Positions 1 through 10,757 of a stretch of DNA of 64,000 nucleotides are shown here, piece by piece. The notes under the pieces were generated by a model. The model was given only the letters and a program-made list of their open reading frames with translations. It was not told the DNA's origin and did not search any database. Position numbers and translations under genes: made by a program. How positions within the stretch are numbered: the first letter of the stretch is position 1; every line of letters begins with the position of its first letter. The stretch spans positions 311,159 to 375,158 of the forward strand of contig JAQJVL010000030.1 of assembly GCA_035578905.1 (NCBI GenBank). The letters run 5' to 3'. This stretch comes from Stictocephala bisonia (lineage: Eukaryota > Arthropoda > Insecta > Hemiptera > Membracidae).

Positions 1-1451
1 ACAAATTCACTTTGATTAACAAATTTAAATAGCATATAACAAACTGGACGAATGCACAGACCACCAGTCCATGAACGGAGTCCCACGTCCATTAACGCAA
101 TAGTTAGCTGAAGGAGAAACCGATCTTCTCCTCCAATGGTCAAGCCGTAGAAAAACGATATTTTTTCTACATTAAATCACCACCATTTGATTTCCATTTC
201 CTTGAGCGCGACGTGACTGGGCGACTAACTGAAACCGCTGCAAATCGCGTCCACCCGAGGCCGTGATGCGGTTACCTCATTGGTTGTTAGGCTGAGAGCT
301 GATTCACCGTGGGATCTGCGCTCGAACTTGGGTGGCACGGGAGTATCGATGTAAAAACCGCTTCTAATCCAAGTCATAAAACATGGATATAAATCATGTG
401 ACGGCTGAGGCGCGTCTTCCGTAACACCCAGCGTTAAAATCTCCGCTCGATGTACAACTTATCGGATGGCTATAAAGAGAGGAGGAGGAGATTCGTTATT
501 TATGCCCAACAGACGGTCATCTAATTACACCAGAGTAGGCAATTTAAATGAGTAAATGTAGTCTTTATTACAATCTAAGGACGACTTTTCATTAGAAAGT
601 ACCATTAATACAAAAGTCTAATGGCGAATGAACACCAGTTAATTGAAATTGAACTAAGTCCTCCATACGAATTGGGCCTTAACCAACTAAAATAAAACTA
701 ACTGAATAGGATTGAGAGTGGCGAGATGATGTGAGTTTTCAGTACTCCTTACCAAATAACACGTAAAAACAATTTTTCATCAGGATGTATAACAGAAATA
801 ATTCAGCTGTTTAAGACGTGTACTTCTATAAATGTAAAAAGATTATTTTTTTTATTTAAATACACAAAAATGTTAGAATGTCCTTTTAACATTAATAATT
901 TTAAAAGATTAAATTAGTGTGTTTGAACATATTGAACTGAAGATGTAATATTTTTATATGATGAAAGAAACATAATAGTTCATAAATAGGATACATTTTT
1001 ACGAGTTGGTTTTAACACAAATGATGCTAATAATTTTTTACCAAGAGTACATTAAGAAAGCCACCAAATCACAACAATTGCGTAGTAACTTCCCAGAGAA
1101 CATGAAATATCTTTATAACATAATTATTATAGATAATCAAATTCAACTTGCGAAAAACACGACTTTAAATCAATATAAGAATGATATGGCCAGAAATACG
1201 CCACATTGATTTTTAATCATATACGAACATTATATTGATGGATAAGTAAATAACATTTTCTGAAAACATCAACAACAAAAAGAAGAAGAACTAGTTCAAG
1301 GGCCGTAAGACAAATAGGCTGTCACTGTATTTCAAAACACTATCACAACACAGTGACCCGGATGTAAACAATGCAATCGACTCCATCCATCGGGCTAGCG
1401 TGCTGATCCACGGAGGAACATCTAACTATACCTGTCCAGTCAATGTAATGA
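1..1451. other. AT-rich non-coding DNA with a GC-richer patch
   Basis: No open frame here looks like protein: all are short and have the codon make-up of random AT-rich DNA. Bases 180-500 are noticeably richer in G+C than the rest and may be an old mobile-element remnant, but no box A/box B pair, inverted repeat or coding motif is clear enough to name it. Confidence 0.5.
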
Positions 1452-2110
1452 TCACAAGTTGGCAATCTTCTCTCAGACTAGTAAGCTCCTCATAATTTCC
1501 GCAGGTGAACCACGATATATTGCCGAGGTCACGACGTACTTGCAATATCCACTTCCGTTCGACTCATGTTTGCAATCTTTTACCAGGCTAGTAAGCTCCT
1601 CACAATTTCCGCAGGTGAACCACGATATATTGCCGAGGTCACGACGTACTTGCAATATCCACTTCCATTCGACTCACGTTTGCAATCTTTTACCAGGCTA
1701 GTGAGATCCTCACAATTTCCGCAGGTGAACCACGATATATTGCCGAGGTCACGACGTACTTGCAATATCCACTTCCGTTCGACTCATGTTTGCAATCTTT
1801 TACCAGGCTAGTGAGATCCTCACAATTTCCGTAGGTGAACTAAGATCTACTGACGAGGTCACGTTGCACTTGTCATACCGACTCCCGTTCGTTACAATTT
1901 GACAATCTTTACTCAGACTAGTGAGATCCTCACAAATCCACAGGGGAACCACGATCTACAGTACTGACGGGTCACGCTGCACTTGCCACAACCATTCTAG
2001 TTCTTCACAAGTTGGTAATCTTCTCTCAGACTAGTGATATCCCAACAATTTCCGCAAGTGAACCACGATCCATTGACGAGGCTACGATGCAATTGCAATA
2101 CCCACTCTGG
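1452..2110. repeat. 110-bp tandem repeat array, decaying to the right
   Basis: A unit of 110 bp is repeated. Its marker GACTCAYGTTTGCAATCTTT falls at 1561, 1671 and 1781, exactly 110 apart. The first three units differ by only a few bases. From about 1830 the units diverge and carry small indels, but the conserved words (CAGACTAGTGA, CACGATCTA, GACGAGGTCACG) continue to about 2110. The two overlapping 80-residue frames on the plus strand are shadows of the repeat, not genes. Confidence 0.9.
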
Positions 2111-4447
2111 TTCGTCACAAGTTTGTTAGGAATTACTGTAATATAATGTATAAGTAAAAACTTACAGTAATCACAAACAACAAGCATTTGCCTTACAAAC
2201 ACGGTTACCAAAAAATACAGGCGTCACCCAAGGTTATGATTAGTTCACGCCTTAAAAAATTATTGCTTAAATGTGGAGGACTCACAAACAGCAAAGTTAA
2301 GAACGCTATGTATAATTTGCAAAAATTCTTGAATAAAGAGCAAGAGTCATAGTCAACAAGGTTTAGATGGTGTTTTTTTCCATATATAAATGCTTACCTA
2401 AAAGTGCACGAGATGCAAACAACAAGGTTTTGAAATAATATTTTGTGAAGACTTAAACTTGCATTAATCTTCAAAAACTTTATTATGTAAATGCAGAATC
2501 TACTCCAGAAGTTTGTCCGGTTCTTAGATACAGTAAAACATTTACAACTAATTTTTAAGAAGTATAACACAATTAATGAAAAAAGTAAGAAAATAATTGG
2601 TGACGTTCGATGAATGGGTGACTATGAAAAACATTTATGGGTAACACCATAGACGCAGTAACCATTTTTTAAATCAGAACTAATACAAAACAACAAAAGA
2701 AACGTTAAGAAAAAGCAGGTCTTGATATCTAAATAACACAACTGATTTGATATACACAGCACAAATGGATAGTTCATCCAATGCTAAATGTTGTAAATCA
2801 TTCATATTAGTATGCTTTATTTATATGCACATTTTATGTACAACTGGGAACTTATTTTCAACCAGCGTACAATTTATTTAAAACACGCCAAAGTAACATG
2901 TGATCCAAATATCATCCTTGGATACACAGAAAATATTTCTTGTAATGGATGGTAGTTTTTCACAAGAATATATAATAATTTGTACATCGTTGGTTTTGAC
3001 ACTGTTAAATATGAATGTTAAAACGGATTATGAGACAATTTGCTGACATTCAAGGCAACGTTTGTAAACAACAAGTTACCAAGTTTTTATCAGCCATTTC
3101 ACTGACTACAGATTTGTTCTCATGTTTTTATTTAATATTTACAGAACATCTGACAATTTTATGAAAATCAAAATACTCATTGCATCGAATATATTAACGC
3201 ACACAATATGTCTGCACTGATGTGCAAACAATAGCTTTACCAGCGAAGTTCATAACAAACAATACAACAAATTATTACAGAAATCTGAACTGAATTGTTT
3301 TACGTGTATTTAGTGGCCACTGTTTTTAAATAACCACTCAAAGGGATTTTTTTGTTACTTTAAATTGGTAAAACTTAATTTAATTGTATAGGGTACGAAA
3401 AGCAAAAGACACAAATTCTAAGGTACAGTACCAAATCAGCCTCAATTGAAAAGAGCGCATTTTGCTAATGAAAGAGGCCGGCATGATCTGATAGTCCTTA
3501 ATTAGAAGCGGCCTTTGTTCTCGGTCCAGAATATAAAATATTGTAGCGACATTGTTGCCGACCTGTTTGGTCGACTGGTATCAGGTCTGCGGTTTGACGT
3601 GGCAGTCGATCCATAGATACGGTAACTGTATACAGATTGCTTGTGTTATAGGGAAAACTGTGCGATATGTTCACTTCATCAGCAGGTCCGTGAGAGTGGG
3701 CTTGCACGGTCTCACAAGTACACTTACTAATATTTAATAGTTTTTGATAAACAATTTTTAAGTGGAACCTCAAAATTACTAAAATTAAGTATTTTTTCTT
3801 CGAACTACAGTAAAAAGATTTACCGTATTACTAAAATAAAAATTTGTAACTTATTTTACGATGCAGACTTAAATAAGTTAAATATTTGTATATACATTTT
3901 AGAAGCTAAATTAACATTGCATTTATACCAGAGGTTCAAACTCTGGTACATTGAATTTGGAAACCGACAGTATTACCAGTGAAATGGGAGAAACTAGCTC
4001 CGCTGGTGTTTTATATTAGACCAAACGCTTGAAAGCGCTGCAAAGCGCACAGCCCACAAACTATAGCAAACAGCGTGACACTATAGACGAGTGTAACAAC
4101 GTGGAGACTAACAATTACTGTATAATTAATCACATTTTCACCCCCTTCTTCCTGTTGGTCAATATACTGTGCTTGATGAAGTTATAAAATAAGCGAGATA
4201 AGAACTTTTTTAATAGACCAGAGAATATAGCAATGCATTTTTTTAAATTGACCTTAATATTTTTCTTAAAATTTACCTTATCAATCAGCTTCCACAAAAA
4301 TATCTAAATTCCTTTGATATCGGTATTAAAAAATAAAAACCAAATTACAGTTAGCAGCATATTCACTCAAATTCACACCCCGTTAGGGTTATCAGGTGCC
4401 ACATCAAAATTCACACCTCCCTAGCCAAACAGGAGCATTTAATCGAT
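2111..4447. other. AT-rich non-coding DNA
   Basis: No supportable gene. A small perfect hairpin (TACCAGAG, 7-base spacer, CTCTGGTA) sits at 3928-3950. A less AT-rich patch at 3460-3760 has short open frames on both strands with no recognisable domain. I see no transposon termini or tandem structure. Confidence 0.5.
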
Positions 4448-4448
4448 T

Positions 4449-4640
4449 TTTTTTTTTTTTTTTTTTTTATTGTACATACATACCTCCCACAATTAAGTTA
4501 GTTTAGAGCCTGCGTTGCAATAGCCCTCCTGGTTAACCAATTCTTAGACAGATAGTTCCCTGCACAGGCTGCACACAAATTAACCTATCATGGCAATCAG
4601 TCATGAGGCCATGGGTAACGTTATTTTCATTCCAAAGAAC
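4449..4640 (-). mobile_element. possible poly(A)-tailed retroelement 3' end
   Basis: A run of about 20 T at 4449-4469 reads on the minus strand as a 3' poly(A) tail directly after ACAATAAAA. About 170 bases of more balanced composition lie upstream on that strand. This is the arrangement left by a 5'-truncated LINE or SINE copied by target-primed reverse transcription. No coding remnant was recognised and no target-site duplication was found, so the family is not named. Confidence 0.35.
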
Positions 4641-5926
4641 TTTAATTACTTTACTTACTTTACATTATTTTTACTTAAGAAGACTAAAGTACTAGGCCGC
4701 ATTTACTAGAAAATAGAATAACTTGTTCACATGAAAAAATGTTTAAACTAACTCATGAACAAGGTTTCTCCGATAAATTCTCCTCTGTAGCTTAAGAGAA
4801 TATTATGAGGTTTTCTACATATTATTATTTGTAACATATTTTATTGAACAAACGTAATAGCATGGCACTGATTGGCTAATTTAAGTTTATAGTTTTCAAG
4901 CTTAAAAACACATTATTCATATTTCACTAAATCAAACAAGACAAATATTCCTCAAGAAATAACAATGTTTTGACAGTATTCATATGAGACAGCAAGTAAA
5001 TCACTTCTGCTTTGTCCCAGTTATACGTAAACTGTTGTGTATATTTAACATTATTTATATGGATCATTGGGCATAAAAGCATGTATTCTTTAGTAAGTAC
5101 AAAGTATATTAAAACATAAAGTATCGGTAGTTTTAGATTTGGTAATTTTTGTGTTGTATAAACACTAGTGCTGCAATATACAAGTAACATTTTCGAATAA
5201 TCTGTAATTTCATATTGTTTTTAATTTTGTTATTTCTGTAATATATTATCTTTTTCCAATATGCAGCAAAAAGAAAGTACCGTAATCATACAATTTTTTG
5301 CAAGTTTTAATACACAAATACAATTAAATTCAATAATGAATTAAATAACACTTTTTGGACAATACTTTGTTATTTAACTCATGTTAACGGACTTTTTATG
5401 TTACAATGGCATATGTAATGGTCTGCAGTGGCCTCACACGGTTGGTGTCCTTGAAATTTGATAGTTATTGACTGGAATGGGGCCCAATAGTATTTTTGAG
5501 AATTTCTTGAGCAGTACAATAATTGCAACTTAGCTGGCCAGTCCAGGCCAAAAGCAAAGCCTAGGGCTGTTAATTTAGACATTATTGCGTGCCAAGATCG
5601 AACTAGTTTGACAGGGGCGTGATTTTGGATACGCCTGTTAGCAAATAGATGTTCGTATGAATCTACTTTTGTCCTTCACACAAAAGGTTTACTTCCTAAA
5701 AGTTAAGGACAAAAAATAAAGCCAAACTGCTGAAGTTAATCACCTAACCTGAAGTATCTTGCCGCTTCATCCTTAAAAGGTGTCTCATTTTGACAAACGA
5801 TCTTTCGTTTGGCAGATTACATTCCACAATAAGGCGATGATTGTTCGAGAATTTGCCTTCACCAGTTGGAAAACGAGTTTAGTGTCAGATGTTCCACTAT
5901 ATATTTCAATATTTTGATTGTGCAAG
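4641..5926. other. AT-rich non-coding DNA
   Basis: Nothing supportable. The open frames are short and AT-driven, and no repeats or element ends were recognised. Confidence 0.45.
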
Positions 5927-6018
5927 CGACGGACGGGACTTGTACAAGGCCGAGCCGCCCCCGCGGCTGGACAACACGCGCCCGCTCGCCCACTGGCAGA
6001 GGCAACCACAGAGTTCAG
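5927..6018 (+). CDS. candidate internal coding exon (92 bp), unidentified gene
   Basis: This sharply GC-rich island lies in very AT-rich DNA. It is preceded by TTTTGATTGTGCAAG (a pyrimidine-biased stretch ending in AG) and followed by TTCAG|GTCACC, a usable though weak GT donor. Reading from the third base of a codon gives an open frame including DGRDLYKAEPPPRLDNTRPL and then AHWQRQPQ, with G/C-rich third positions. That is typical of a conserved exon and unlike the surrounding random frames. Length 92 leaves the frame shifted by two, so the flanking exons must match phase. The gene is not recognised, and neighbouring exons must lie beyond this stretch or be very short. Alternatives are a fragment of a GC-rich mobile element, or the opposite strand, whose frame is Ala/Gly-rich and less protein-like. 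Confidence 0.4.
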
Positions 6019-7419
6019 GTCACCTCAGTCTCCAACAAACATTTCTTGTAACATTTGTGCGAGTATCCATCATAACAACAGTGTTTTTTATGTTGTCTAA
6101 TGATGGAAATTTTGTTTCTGAAAGGCATCACAAATAAAAATATTACTAATTACTGGAGTGTTTGATTCCTTCGTTACTATAAAATTGTAATCCATTCCAG
6201 TAACAAGAGCTTAAAAATGATATTGACAATAATCTACTATTTCTACGCAACAGTTACACGTATGGAGATTATATGTTAATTTATTCTTTGCATCATTTAT
6301 TAAGGAAGAGAACAGCGTGATTTTCCGAGATAAAAATGTCATACATGAGTACTAAATACTTACATAATTATCGTTGAGTTACATGTGAAACTATGACCAC
6401 ATCGCACTGTTATGTAGTGCAAACTCTTATTCCTACATTATCTTCATAACAATCAACAAGTAACTTTCTAATCACACTTCTATGTACAGATTGTTTATGC
6501 TGCAGAAATTCCATTATTACAACGTACTATTAAATTAATTTAACACAATTTGCACATTTAAATAAACTAATATTTAATTAGTTTTACTCTTAACTAAACA
6601 ATATCTGCAAAAAAATTTAATTAAATATTATTACTATTAATTTAACAAGATCCACACAACCACCTAACGAAAACGAGATATCCGTTTCCCTTTAAAATAA
6701 ACGTGTTTCTAATAAAGGGTCTATATTTTTTTTAATATTATAAAGTATTAAGAGAAATTAACTCCCTGTCAGATTCATTACGTTCTACCATGGTCGTGTA
6801 TCTAGTAGCTAGAGGTAGAGTAATCTTTAGTACTAGAGACGGCTATGGTTCTACTCTGGGCAGAGACGAGTATAACACTGGAGTGCGCTGACACTAGCGT
6901 TCCAATAGTTAACCGACATCAAATAATTTCCCTCATCTTTCCTTTATTAAAGAACATCCTTGTTGGTAAGTCCTGAAAATCCTGAAATATCTTGATCAAT
7001 CTATTGTGTCTCATTCACACTCTATTCAGGCCTATTTAAAATAATAGTGAAAAACGAGTTCATCGAGTTGAACACATATCAGGATACCAAACCGACTCGG
7101 ACTCGGCCTACTCGAACCAATTTCTTCCATTCGTTGTCCATTAGACAGGAACTATTTAACTTACAAGACGATCGAACGGTAATCGAACCCAGAAGGCCTG
7201 ACCTGTTTATATATCTCAATATATATATCTCAATATTTCAAGAGTGTTGCTTGTACAGTGGAGGTATTACCTTCACAAGATGTGTTGAATATGCCAATCT
7301 CTGCTATTACATTAGTATTATAGGCCCTACTATTATATTAATACAATATTACAAATTGCCAAACTAAAGAAACCTCATGTTGTTACTTTTCAATTTTATT
7401 ATTATTATAAAGTTGAAGA
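6019..7419. other. AT-rich non-coding DNA
   Basis: No gene is supported. The 106-codon plus-strand frame at 7047-7367 has no recognisable domain and mixed composition. Bases 6150-6168 (TTACTGGAGTGTTTGATTC) match the arm of the palindrome that closes this region at 63902-64000, suggesting a dispersed element end. Confidence 0.45.
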
Positions 7420-7561
7420 GAGAAGTCCTCTGAAGAATGTACTCTCCCTTTTATAACGAGGAACGCATGAGGTTTGGACGCTACCATCCAGAGAAGTCCT
7501 CTGAAGAATGTACTCTCCCTTTTATAACGAGGAACGCATGAGGTTTGGACGCTACCATCCA
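7420..7561. repeat. tandem duplication of a 71-bp unit
   Basis: Two consecutive units (7420-7490 and 7491-7561) appear identical, starting GAGAAGTCCTCTGAAGAATG, followed by the first bases of a third (GAGAAG at 7562). Lack of divergence suggests a recent slippage or repair duplication. Confidence 0.9.
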
Positions 7562-8000
7562 GAGAAGCACATTCTTATTATTATAAAAAAATAAAAAACA
7601 CCTATAAGCTATACTTAAGTTTATACTTTTTTAACAAAACAAGTAATAAATATAATTTATTTACTTGAGAAGTTTATTTACTCAATATACATATAGAAAT
7701 TGAAGAGTTTTTTAGTAAACCGATTCAAAGATGGTTATTATTTTATTTTACGCTACCTTATAATTTTGAGGTCATAGAAGGGTTTCTATGTTTTATTTAG
7801 CCTCTTTTTTATTGACAAAGTCACTAAAATGTTAGTGAAAAACTATGATGACTGTAACTTTATTTTGTTTTTCATAAGTCTTATGTTTTCATTTCCAAGG
7901 GTTTTTCATATAGTTAAAGCCGACTTTGAGGTATATGATGGAGCTTTGGGCGTAACATGTTAATGGGAAATTGGCCGACTGGTAACATTACATACTGAGT

Positions 8001-8196
8001 GAAGTGAATAAAAATAAGAATATTCTGATACTAACTTATTTTAAAGAATATTCTAGCTTTGAAGTGAATAAAAGTTAGAATATTCTACTTCCTGTAGAAA
8101 ATTCTTTACCGGTACTGATCCGGACGGAATAGAAAATACCACTTAAGTTTTGGTGTGAATAAAGAGTACAAAATACTTAACAGATTTAGAATATTC
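8001..8196. promoter_or_regulatory. cluster of GAATATTC palindromes (heat-shock-element-like)
   Basis: GAATATTC occurs at 8018-8025, 8046-8053, 8078-8085 and 8189-8196, with the variant GAAAATTC at 8097-8104. The first and third are embedded in a 60-bp direct repeat beginning GAAGTGAATAAAA. nGAAnnTTCn is the known half of a heat-shock factor site, but a canonical third GAA at the correct spacing is not evident and AT-rich DNA favours this word. No promoter was identified next to it. Confidence 0.25.
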
Positions 8197-8360
8197 TTAA
8201 CGATTTTTAAGCTGGTAGGGGCATGCTTGTTTTTTCTTCCAGTCTCTGTCATAGCGATGTTCATAAACGTTCGTGAAAGGAATGTATACGGTGAATGGCG
8301 GCAAATTCATTTGAATTCATGTAAACAGTTATTAAAATTTGAGAATTAAAATATGAACTT

Positions 8361-8890
8361 TTGGCAACTGAATTTCCATCTGAAATTGATGAAAGAAGAG
8401 GAGCGCTTTCTGTTTCTTCACAAATGGAGCTGTTTTTACGATTCGATGGAGATCTGGGGTTCCGAAGTGGAGATGGAGAAGATGTTGGAGTCCATCCAAA
8501 TATATTGTGCAAAACTGTTACAGTAATTAGGTTATTGAAAAAAATTTAGAAAAGGCAAAGGCTCACTGCAAATCTATTATGGCAAACACGATATCGTCCT
8601 CCAGATGTGATTGGAGCGTTGACTATACCCACATAGAGACTAAATAACCATCAGTTGCACTGTTTGGAAATGTGTTCTAAAACGGAAAGGTTTTGCTAGT
8701 ATTAATATCTAAAAGCAACTTACAGCAACTTGTGACGCTGCGAAAAGTTTACAAGCATTAGTGCCAAGTGGCCAGGCAGTGTTCACGACTCAAGAATATG
8801 GAAAAGGACCCCAATCAGTTAAAGGATTACTGTCGCAGTTTGATGGCTCTGCTTGTTTGCACGGCGATTCCGGTTACGGCATCTCTACGG
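8361..8890 (+). pseudogene. PIF/Harbinger transposase fossil (HARBI1-like)
   Basis: Successive pieces in shifting plus-strand frames follow the order of a Harbinger DDE transposase. An N-terminal block (MELFLRFDGDLGF, then DGEDVGVHPNILCKTV, about 8420-8520) is the helix-turn-helix-like segment before the catalytic core. Next come PPDVIGALDYTHIET (about 8598-8640), matching the family block around the first catalytic Asp (usually GxIDGTHI), WPGSVHDSRIWK (about 8769-8805), and ACLHGDSGYGI (about 8850-8880), matching the LxGDSGY block with the second Asp. Stops and at least two frameshifts separate the pieces, so it is dead. The third acidic residue region and the partner MADF/SANT gene are not visible, and no terminal repeats were found. 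The plus-strand frame at 8853-9221 is mostly a shifted read-through of this remnant. Confidence 0.8.
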
Positions 8891-9989
8891 ACAAGTTGTA
8901 ATGGCGAATCTTTCGGTTTTATATGACGTCACATTCCCAAGCACGTCAGCCGTAATGTATCACTCTACAGATAACCACCCTCTTCCCCCGCCGTACAACA
9001 CCTCACTAATTAACACCGTCGAGACGTTCCAGTGTCAGCTGTCCGACCCATTCCTCCTACACACGGAAGACATTCATTTACATAACGCCAACATGTATAA
9101 ACGAACGACACGACGTGACAATGGCACCAACCTACGGATGGCACGTCCATTGCCAATGGCTCGACCTTTCCCAATAACGTATTGCATAATGCAGCTCCAT
9201 ACAAATCGACAAGTAACATAACAACTTAATTTTTTGAAGTTCATTAATAAATTCTAAATACAGTTTACTTCAAATAGTTATTTTTCATATTTGTTTGCCA
9301 ATACGAAATCCAGCCTTGCATTTATAATTCATACAACAATTTTCTCAGATTTAATTTCTAGTAGATAAATAATAATTTTAAAATTTGTTCCATATATTAA
9401 TATTATTCTGTTGATTTTTAATTTATTGAGCATTAATTCATAATCTTATAAAGTAAAAAGAGTTTAGTTTACAGCCAAGAAGTTCACTAACACAACATAT
9501 AGTCGCAAAGAAACAAACAACTTCTCGTACGTAAGCAATATGCAAGTCATTAAACTATAAGTATTTTAATAACGTAACTACTGTTCAATATTCATTCAAA
9601 TAACAGCGGTTTATAATGTAAAGTTAACCAGTAATAATGTATAAGAGAGGAAACTTTGAGCAACCATGTATGGCCACAGTAGTTAGTCAACTAACTCAAC
9701 TGCCACAACCGGCCAATCCAAAGCATGCATTATACAACACACAGACTCCTCACTTATACATTCCTTATAATTGTTAAAATAATATAGTTATTTCATTTTA
9801 TTTCAGCTATAACAGTTGTGCCGTTAAATATATTTAATTGCTAAACATAATGTACCATTTATGAAAAAAAGCTATAAGCAGACAAAGTATCCGCCACTGT
9901 TGGTACAGGCAGAGATACTGATAGTTCCAATATAACAGAAAATAGCTGCATTCTGTAACTGCAATGCCAATTGTTATACAAACAATATG
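8891..9989. other. non-coding DNA downstream of the Harbinger remnant
   Basis: Bases 8900-9225 are less AT-rich and could be the tail of the Harbinger element. No conserved motif is visible in the 122-codon plus frame covering it. The rest is AT-rich and featureless. Confidence 0.4.
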
Positions 9990-10757
9990 CAGTACAACCT
10001 CGGTTATCCGGCATAATGTGGCTAAGATCAAGCCGGATAAAACATGAGTCATAAATAACTTGGTATTATTGGAGAAACACGTATAGTAACTGATAACAGA
10101 CAGCACGCGTAAGCGGCGCGCCTGTTGTCATCAGCAATGTATATTTTCCGATGACAACCGCGTCAAAGTGCTATGTACATTATTTACAAAGTAACCAGAC
10201 GTTTCGCCCATACTGTGATGTGGCATACTCAGTGGTATCTCTGAGACCGAGTACAATTGCTCGGAGATAACGCCTGATGACAATTGCTGATGAGACGCAA
10301 AGCGTTCTGCAGCAATTGTAATGAAACGAACTATGTTTATTACGATCACCAACTTTGACATTGCTAGTGGGTGTGTACGTAAAATGAACTGTCCCACTTC
10401 CTCCACTCGCGAAATGGACTCTTCCAGCCAGCCGCGCTGAAAAAAAGCAAACAACATTGCTAGCTTGGATCTTCCAGGCGCATTATTAAATTATTACGCA
10501 GTAACAAGCATTGTCGTATATAATCAATAGTAACAAGCGACCGCTTGTCAAGAGAGGGTGACTAGTCAAAACAGTGCCTGCAATTTGCGAAATGCAAAAC
10601 CGAAACACTCGTGTACGACATTTACGTTTCAAAACTAAAAGGCGCTTAAGATTAATAGTAATTTTATCTTGTAAATAATTGTTATTCTTATCTACTCGAC
10701 GGACCGGATGACACGGACTGCCGGATAAAGGGAGGCCGGATAATCGAAGCTGCACTG
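9990..10757. mobile_element. pogo/Tigger-like DNA transposon, short and probably non-autonomous
   Basis: The ends are inverted: left CAGTACAACCTCGGTTATCC, right (reverse complement) CAGTGCAGCTTCGATTATCC. Both are followed within about 35 bases by a second GCCGGATAA or ATCCGGCA word. CAGT-CCTCG-TTATCCGG termini are characteristic of pogo/Tigger/Jerky elements of the Tc1-mariner superfamily. A TA follows the right end and a TA lies two bases from the left end, consistent with a TA target with slight decay. The element is 768 bp, too short for a complete transposase. The longest internal frame (minus strand, 10131-10457, 108 codons) has no motif I can assign. Confidence 0.65.

Noticed and set aside
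240..500. GC-richer patch considered as a tRNA-SINE or tRNA gene
   Set aside because: GCGCTCGAACTTGG resembles box B only loosely and no box A is at the right distance; no cloverleaf could be drawn.
1459..1811. Two 80-residue plus-strand frames with identical sequence
   Set aside because: They are read from the 110-bp tandem repeat and change frame between units.
8853..9221. 122-residue plus-strand frame
   Set aside because: Its start is a shifted reading of the Harbinger remnant (the GDSGYGI block is in another frame); the rest has no conserved feature.
9834..10106. 90-residue hydrophobic minus-strand frame
   Set aside because: It straddles the left end of the pogo-like element, has AT-driven composition and no motif.
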